From positions 48,860,941 through 48,873,440 of the forward strand of contig CM060325.1 of NCBI GenBank assembly GCA_030674155.1: a DNA stretch of 12,500 bases, in the 5' to 3' direction. The position numbers and the translations under genes were made by a program. Position 1 is the stretch's first letter, and each line of letters opens with the position of its first letter. The notes beneath the pieces were generated by a model. The model was given only the letters and a program-made list of their open reading frames with translations, was not told the origin of the DNA and made no database searches. Below are positions 7,602-12,500 of the stretch, piece after piece. Source of the DNA: Stramonita haemastoma (Eukaryota > Mollusca > Gastropoda > Neogastropoda > Muricidae).

Positions 7602-7940
7602 TCATTTATTTATTTATTCTTTTATAATGAAGATAATGGAATAAGCAATCATATGCTTTTTTACATCCAGTCCCTGTGTGTATGCAGTTTTGTAAATATC
7701 TGTTCCACCGGCACACGATGGCCTACTCTTACGAAAAACGGAACAGGATTTAACGTGTGTGCAAGATATTATGTGTGCGTTCGCACACGGGGCCTCGGTT
7801 TATAGTCTCATTCGAAGGACTTTTGGGGGGAGTGGAGTCAGCATTGATGCTAACTCCTGAGGAAAAATCCTCTTGACCGGGAATCGAACCTGTGTCGTCA
7901 AATTGTGAGCGCAATGTTCTGACCACTAAGCTATCCTTCT
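7602..7940 (-). mobile_element. SINE family B, best-preserved copy (B4)
   Basis: Read right to left, the head has A box TAGCTTAGTGG (complement of 7923-7933) and B box GGTTCGATTCC (complement of 7880-7890). Both fit the tRNA consensus and are about 32 bases apart. The body follows (GGTCAAGAGGATTTTTCC, then the complement of GGAGTCAGCATTGATG and of ACACGGGGCCTCGGTTTATA). It ends in a GAATAAATAAATAAATG tail. This copy defines the family as a tRNA-derived SINE of about 340 bp. A 71-codon minus-strand open frame (7750-7965) is SINE sequence. Confidence 0.92.
7880..7933 (-). promoter_or_regulatory. Internal pol III promoter of SINE B4 (A and B boxes)
   Basis: The minus strand reads TAGCTTAGTGG (A box) and then GGTTCGATTCC (B box). 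Both are complete against the tRNA consensus, unlike those of the other copies here. If any SINE in the window is still transcribed, this is the best candidate. Confidence 0.75.
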
Positions 7941-8000
7941 CACAAACTGCAATGTTCACCATCATATACTTAATCCATTTTTCCTTTGCATGCTTAAAAT

Positions 8001-8006
<6 letters not shown>

Positions 8007-8030
<24 letters not shown>
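8007..8030. repeat. Poly-A run of 24
   Basis: An uninterrupted A tract. It could be a retroposon tail, but no recognised element ends here. The exact length is uncertain as for any long homopolymer. Confidence 0.8.
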
Positions 8031-8032
<2 letters not shown>

Positions 8033-8270
8033 AACAAAAAAATTGTACACATGGATGGCACTTTATACAATAAACAAAAAACGAGGGGGTGGTCCCATGA
8101 CAGCCTGGCATTGCTAAGCTCCCTGTGGACTTCTGGCCCTGATGTTCCACACAACAAGACTGGGCATGGATGGGGGCACACAGACTGTTCAAAACAAGTG
8201 GCATGGAAAACAGCGGGGCTGTCACAACACATGAGGTAGTGTTCGTCTGGTATCACTTTAAGTGGAAAGA
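8031..8270. other. Unassigned, less AT-rich block; possible exon or unknown repeat
   Basis: This block differs in base composition from its AT-rich surroundings and is open on both strands. The minus-strand frame (8005-8256) reads LMCCDSPAVFHATCF and then CPHPCPVLLC, a Cys/His-rich pattern loosely like part of a PHD finger but with wrong spacing. The plus frame (8051-8239) is also open. I recognise neither. The frames run into the poly-A/T tract, which argues against a functional exon. An uncharacterised SINE or a degraded retrocopy is at least as likely. Confidence 0.3.
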
Positions 8271-8518
8271 CGTTAAAATTGAAGACTGACTGACTTACTT
8301 ACTGAGTTAGTGTAAAAAAAGAAAAAAAAAATTCCCTCCACAAGAACATTGTACATGAATTTTTTTTTATACCCCCTTCCCCCCAACAAAAGAAAGATTT
8401 CTCTATGTGAAATGTTGTTGTTGTTGTTCCCCACCTTAACACTCTGGGGGGTCACCCAGAATGTGCAGTACTCTGACTCACTAATCCCACCTGGGAATCA
8501 CTGTGAGATTGAAATTGC
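8271..8518. other. Unassigned sequence with simple repeats
   Basis: Contains GACT/TACT short repeats (8284-8312), A and T runs, and a GTT microsatellite (about 8413-8428). Some of 8440-8518 may be the continuation of the minus-strand SINE to its right. No gene is seen. Confidence 0.4.
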
Positions 8519-8595
8519 ACACTGAATGAGAAGTTTGCGTGTATGACTATTTTCAAGTACCTCGCCATATAGGCAGCCATACTCCGACTTCAGAG
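8519..8595 (-). mobile_element. SINE family A 3' module on minus strand (copy A4)
   Basis: The complement reads GAAGTCGGAGTATGGCTGCC, then TATATGGCGAGGTA and ATAGTCATACACGCAAACT. This aligns with the family A 3' module at 481 and 2990. The sequence to the right (8596-8705), complement CTTTGCTCCTGTGGTGGTAC and GAAGAGCAGCCCAAATTTCA, resembles from memory the body of another mollusc SINE, so the whole may be a composite of about 190 bp. A 69-codon minus-strand open frame (8498-8707) looks gene-like at first but coincides with this element. Confidence 0.6.
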
Positions 8596-8705
8596 GATCT
8601 ATGTGAAATTTGGGCTGCTCTTCCTGGAGAGAGAGTACCACCACAGGAGCAAAGCCACCCATGAAAAGAAAACCCTGTCTGCCTGGTGGGAGAAGTGTAC
8701 TACAC

Positions 8706-9082
8706 ACATGCAGAATAGGAGGAGGTGATGCAGCAAATTACATATTTTCTGGAGGAAAAAAAACAACTCCCACCACTTAAAACATTTTCATAAAGCAGCA
8801 CCAATTTCATACCCCCCTCCTTTTTTCTTTTTTTTTTTTCTCAAAAGATTTTGATTTTCAACAGACACAGAATTTTTGTTAAATTGTTCACACCAATGAC
8901 ATAACTGATTACACGCTTCATATCCGATCTATTTTCTAACAAGTTGCTTTTTAAAGTGATTTTCTCTCCTGGACAAAAATAGGTTTCTCTAAATAACCCT
9001 GCTTTGTACTCTGCCCAGATAACAAATCTAATCTGATCCATTGTTGTTTTTTTCCCAGCAAGAGGCATGTCATATATGCATA
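8706..9082. other. Unassigned AT-rich sequence
   Basis: A run of T and pyrimidines lies at about 8811-8840. An 85-codon minus-strand open frame (8841-9098) shows no recognised domain and crosses into the adjoining MITE. Nothing else is supported. Confidence 0.4.
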
Positions 9083-9489
9083 TGTGATGCTCCACCATGA
9101 AATGAGTCGCTTAGCACCTAACCCACTTTTCTGCTAGGAGCCATTAAAGGCACATGGGGTCAAGTTGTCAATTTTGATTGATTAGAAAAGTATAACCATT
9201 ATTCTACCTCGTTGTGAAATATTAAATCATAATTTTGTCTCCTTTTGCCTTAAAACGTGTTTTTAAAATACCCAAGCCCTCATTCTGGCCACCTATTACG
9301 ATGCTAAACTTGCCAATTTCTCATTTCCTGCAGTCTATCATTTCAACCTGTAATAACTTTTGATAGAATCGTCCAATTTTCAATCTGATTTTTGCAATGT
9401 ATAGCCTTTTTATTGCAGATTAATAACATGTCAATAACTAAAAATTGACCTCTGGTGCAATGCGACTCCTGACGTGGTGGAGCGTCACA
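9083..9489 (-). mobile_element. Non-autonomous TIR DNA element, 407 bp (MITE copy 2)
   Basis: Reverse-complement copy of the element at 4473-4901. Termini are TGTGATGCTCCACCATG (from 9083) and the complement TGTGACGCTCCACCACG (ending at 9489). Shared interior blocks, read as complement, include GCATTGCACCAGAGGTCAAT, TTGAAATGATAGACTGCAGG, GGGCTTGGGTATTTT and GTGCTAAGCGACTCATTT. TA is present just outside both ends (9081-9082 and 9490-9491), and no 4 bp duplication is evident. It is shorter than copy 1 through small internal deletions. No transposase is seen. Confidence 0.85.
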
Positions 9490-9851
9490 TATGACCCGAC
9501 AGCACCAAGCTTGCGAGAACCTCATGAGGTACACTACTTGCGCAACCGCTGATTTCACTGAGGTTTGACAACTACCACTCATAACACTGTCATGATCTGT
9601 CAGCAGAGGTCCTCTCTCCTGGACACTGAGGAAAATTCCAAATCTGCACAGTACTTACTACCAAAATAATACTGCATACGGATGATAAAATGTCATGTCA
9701 ACTTTTCTCTCATTTCTGGGGGACACTGGTTTATTATCCTGGACAGGTGTGTCTGGTTTGGGCAAGATCAGCTGTCAAAGATGACTGACATGAAAAACAA
9801 ACAGGGAAAAACTCAACTTTTTTTGTTGTCCACTCAAAACAGAATTTTAAT
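9490..9851. other. Unassigned sequence
   Basis: No repeat relation found. The phrases TCCTGGACACTG (9618-9629) and TCCTGGACAGGTG (9738-9750) share a short core that may be chance. A 66-codon plus-strand open frame (9682-9882) runs into SINE B5 and is not called. Confidence 0.4.
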
Positions 9852-9948
9852 CATTTTATTTATTCTTTTATTTCCAGAATAATGGAATAGGTATTTGTGT
9901 GCTTTTTTTTTTACATCATGTGTATGCAGTTTTGTCAATTTTGTCAAC
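9852..9948 (-). mobile_element. SINE family B, short 3' fragment (copy B5)
   Basis: TTTTATTTATTCTTTTATTT, then ATAATGGAATAGG, TGTGTGCTTTTTTTTTTACATC, and TGTATGCAGTTTTGTCAATT match the tail third of copies B1-B4. The rest of the element is missing. Orientation is the same as all other B copies. Confidence 0.8.
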
Positions 9949-9953
9949 CAGCT

Positions 9954-10137
9954 ATGTGTGTATGTGTGTGTGTGCGTGCGCTGTGTCTGTACGTGTATCT
10001 AACAGACATTGAGACAAGCTAACACTAAACCATATGTGTAAGTTAATGTGTGTGAACATGCATACCTAATAAGACATTGAAACGAGCTATAACACCAAAC
10101 AGGTGCTTCATAACTGTCCGTAGAATTCATGTGTGTA
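9954..10137. repeat. GT-rich microsatellite and two degenerate ~69 bp repeats
   Basis: A (TG)n-rich tract at 9954-9984 is followed by two diverged units starting AGACATTGA at 10003 and 10072. They share RAGCTA, ACACYAAAC and a TGTGTGTRA block. Similarity is low, so this is an old or weak duplication. Confidence 0.45.
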
Positions 10138-10149
10138 ACTGAGCAAAAT

Positions 10150-10493
10150 GTTTCTCTGTCCAAGAGTGGTATTCTGTCACTCTCAATATTGCTACATGTC
10201 CAATCTGATTGTTGGTAAAGGTGTTCCCATCCCTATGTGGTCGTTGGGGAGCAAGATTTTAGACTCAGCTTCTCCAGGGGCCAGCATTTTGCAGGTAGAA
10301 CCCATTAACCCTCCCTCACTGCTTTCCCTTTCCTGTCCCTAAAGTGGGCAGATACCCATTGACAGCTGGAAACTGGGGGACTGTACTGAAGCCAAGGCGC
10401 ATGAAGTCACCCATCCAAGAGGTGACCTTGCTCAAGGCTGCTTAACCTTAGACTGAGGAAGCGAGTGCACTAACGTCTGAACTATTCTGTCCC
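10150..10493 (-). mobile_element. Probable tRNA-derived SINE, diverged (family D)
   Basis: The complement of the right end reads GGGACAGAATAGTTCAGACG. It resembles the head of family B (GGGACAGGATAGCCTAGTGG), followed by CACTCGCTTCCTCAGTC. The body to the left (complement TCAGATTGG, AAAGGGAAAGCAGTGAGGG, CACCTCTTGGATGGGTGAC) is unlike family B and resembles from memory another snail SINE. The left boundary and tail are not visible. A plus-strand open frame (10148-10342) lies inside it and has no support. Confidence 0.45.
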
Positions 10494-10511
10494 AGATGAT
10501 TCTACTATGAT

Positions 10512-11297
10512 GGATGGGTAGGGCTATAGCTTGTTTCAACATCTAGTATGTATGCATACGTACACACATCTGGATGGATAAGGTTATAGCTAGTTTCAAC
10601 ATCTAGTATGTATTCATGTACACACACCTGTATGGATAAGGTTATAGCTAGTTTCAACATCTAGTATGTATTTCATGTACACACATCTGGATGGATAAGG
10701 TTATAGCTAGTTTCAACATCTAGTATGTATGCATGTACACACACCTGTATGGATAAGGTTATAGCTAGTTTCAACATCTTGTATGTATTCATACCTTGTA
10801 AGGATAAGGTTATAGCTATTTCAACATCTAGTATGTATTCATGTATGCACACCTGTATGGATAATTAAGCATTTCAACATCTAGTAATGTATCTGTAGGG
10901 CACACTGTATGGATAAAGGTTATAGCTAGTTTCAAACTCTTATTATTCTATGTAACACACACCATATGGATCAAGTATAGCTAGTTTTAACATCTACAGA
11001 TGATATCATGTACCAAACCTGTATGCTAAGGTTATATGCTAGTTTCAACTTCAGTATGTATTCCATGTACACATCACCAGTATGGATAAGTTATAGCTAG
11101 TTTCAACATCTATATGTATGCATTTCAACACTGGATGGATAAGGTTATGTAGTTTCAACATCCATATGTATGATGTTCACACCCTGGATGGATTAAAAGT
11201 TTATAGTATTTGCACATCTAGTATGTATGCATGTACACACCCAGGAATGGATAAGGTAAGCTAAGTTTCACATCCAGTATTATGCATGTTCACAACA
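10512..11297. repeat. Tandem array, ~60 bp unit, about 13-14 copies
   Basis: The unit is GGATGGATAAGGTTATAGC, TAGTTTCAACATCTAGTATG, then TATGCATGTACACACACCTGT. The first units (10513, 10572, 10633, 10690, 10751) are near identical with 57-61 bp spacing. From about 10855 the units carry many single-base gains and losses, for example ATAATTAAGCATTTCAACAT and GGATCAAGTATAGC, and spacing drops to about 51-59 bp. This may be true array-edge decay or poor base accuracy in this stretch. Confidence 0.95.
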
Positions 11298-11637
11298 CCC
11301 AATTCTACACAAAACCAAGAAAAAAACAAGTTTCCATCAACATTTTTTCCAGCTTTTCCTCCAGTTATGTATTCTCATTCTTTTCAGCTGCAGCAAACAC
11401 ATTCACAACAGTAATTTAAGCACGGTGATGTGAGAGATACAACCATATAAATGGAGCCATCTATGAAGGAAGAAAGAAAAATAAAACTCTTTTCATCACT
11501 CTCTAGAATACAACCAATGTCCAACAACAGCATTCAAATCTCCCAACACTGGTTTATTTCCCTATCCTGAATCCTCGCCTTGCCCTTCTTCTTGCCCCCC
11601 CCTTTGTTCTCAGCCCGCACCAATACAACATTCCACA
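11298..11637. other. Unassigned sequence, no gene supported
   Basis: Linker between two arrays. A short minus-strand frame over about 11535-11640 reads a lysine-rich ENKGGGKKKGKARIQDREI before a stop. It includes a poly-C/G run and has no recognised homology. Nothing else is identified. Confidence 0.4.
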
Positions 11638-11957
11638 AGGTTAACTGACAATATCCATGCCAATAAATGACAATTCAGTCCATCGTTAATTCAACCACCC
11701 ATAACGACAATTGTCCATCTTTAACTCAGACCATCCAGTTAACTGACAATTCAGTCCATCAGTTAACTCAGACCATCCCAGTTAACTGACAATTCAGTCC
11801 ATCAGTTAACTCAGACCATCCCAGTTAACTGACAATTCAGTCCATCAGTTAACTCAGACCATCCCAGTTAACTGACAATTCAGTCCATCGGTTAATTCAA
11901 CCACCCAGTTAACTGACAATTCAGTCCATCAGTTAATTCAGACCATCCCAGTTAACC
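11638..11957. repeat. Tandem array, 43 bp unit built on GTTAAC palindromes
   Basis: Regular units start GTTAACTGACAATTCAGTCC at 11738, 11781, 11824, 11867 (43 bp each) and 11908, with a last partial start at 11951. Degenerate units extend left to 11638. Within each unit CAGTTAACT occurs twice, so the unit is a dimer of a roughly 22 bp ancestor (CAGTTAACTGACAATTCAGT and CAGTTAACTCAGACCATCC). CAGTTAACTG is a perfect 10 bp palindrome. Confidence 0.95.
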
Positions 11958-12004
11958 TCCTCAAAAACATAACAAAATTAATTAATATCCATAAAGATAA
12001 GCCT
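11958..12004. other. Short AT-rich spacer
   Basis: Spacer between the 43 bp array and the SINE to its right; nothing recognised. Confidence 0.4.
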
Positions 12005-12337
12005 TTACTACAATACTTAGAGTGAGCCACCGCTTAGATGGTCACAGGTTCAAATCCCATTAGGGTTGCGAGCCTTTGCTGCTAAGCATAAGCATAGCTG
12101 CCTACCTTTGAAAATCCAAAAACCAATTTCGGTAAAGGGGGGGTGGAGGCTTATAATAATGAATATTTATAGAACACAAACACACCCAGCAAACAAAACA
12201 ACCCTGAAGTTGGAATGTGGCTGCTACCTTCATGGTTGGCAAAAAACTGTAAATGTTGTGATACACAAAAATCTCACCTTTGGTGAACCCTGGAGCTGTA
12301 AACTGGGGAACGAAAGGGAGAGAGAAAAAAAAAAAAA
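12005..12337 (+). mobile_element. SINE family A with tRNA-like head, diverged (copy A5)
   Basis: The 3' half (from 12173) has ACACAAACACACCCAGC, CCCTGAAGTTGGAATGTGGC, AAAATCTCACCTTTGGTGAA and an A tail at 12325-12337, matching copies A1-A3. Upstream, GGTTCAAATCC at 12047-12057 is a full B box, and CACCGCTTAGATGGTCACA precedes it as a decayed tRNA-like arm. The middle (12060-12170) does not match A2, so head and 3' module may belong to different subfamilies sharing one tail. A G run lies at 12138-12144. Confidence 0.65.
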
Positions 12338-12500
12338 CATTAGTAAGGTTGTAGCACAGTGGTACACTCCCGTCATATTATCTTTACAAGTCATAATTCT
12401 AAGACTCCGCATTGGGCACAACAGGCTAAACCACCATATGTCCACAAAACTGAAACTGGCTCCCTCTCCCCTGTGTGCCTGTGGTAAAGAAAACCAGTCA
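12338..12500. other. Unassigned sequence to window end
   Basis: Follows the SINE tail. The minus-strand open frame at 12230-12445 is mostly SINE tail sequence and is not called. The stretch is too short to classify. Confidence 0.4.

Noticed and set aside
8498..8707. Minus-strand frame containing FLFMGGFAPVVVLSLQ and FHIDPLKSEYGCLYGEVL as a real exon
   Set aside because: The second half is the family A SINE 3' module (GGAGTATGGCTGCC, AGTCATACACGC) and the first half resembles a mollusc SINE body, so it is repeat sequence that happens to be open.
11638..11957. 43 bp palindromic repeats as a CRISPR or replication iteron array
   Set aside because: There are no variable spacers. The unit is a diverged internal dimer and no replication gene or bacterial context is present.

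Overview
This window looks like repeat-dense, non-coding nuclear DNA from an animal, most likely a gastropod mollusc. No bacterial-style gene, operon, rRNA or functional tRNA gene is visible, and I could not support any protein-coding exon. The gastropod placement rests on two things. One is recognition from memory of a tRNA-derived SINE body at about 2737-3125, of a type I associate with caenogastropod snails such as periwinkles. The other is the company of other tRNA-derived SINEs, small DNA transposons, homopolymer runs and minisatellites. It is an inference, not a database result.

Layout from left to right. Positions 1-340 hold T-rich low-complexity sequence and three units of a ~74-90 bp repeat. 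Positions 481-591 carry the 3' part of a SINE (family A), directly followed by a five-unit ~144 bp array (592-1308) and a three-unit ~92 bp array (1532-1803). Positions 1804-2736 are unassigned. A nearly full-length family A SINE (2737-3125) runs into an eight-unit ~82 bp array (3096-3763). From 3996 to 9948 there are five copies or fragments of a second tRNA-derived SINE (family B), all on the minus strand. Interleaved with them are a ~0.4 kb terminal-inverted-repeat element in two opposite-facing copies (4473-4901 and 9083-9489), a third SINE (family C) with target-site duplications (5570-5831), an L2-like LINE/SINE 3' tail (5844-6018), a 47 bp array (6455-6681) and a foldback MITE flanked by TTAA (7106-7372). 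The right end holds a probable further SINE (10150-10493), a long ~60 bp array (10512-11297), a 43 bp array built on the palindrome GTTAAC (11638-11957) and a last family A SINE (about 12005-12337).

No genes can be seen working together. The biology on view is repeat turnover: non-autonomous elements inserted by LINE and transposase machinery encoded elsewhere, and tandem arrays growing next to or out of them. The best single observation is that the ~82 bp array unit appears to span the junction between a SINE 3' end and its target site, so a SINE insertion probably seeded the minisatellite. The window could be intergenic or intronic; the sequence does not decide this.
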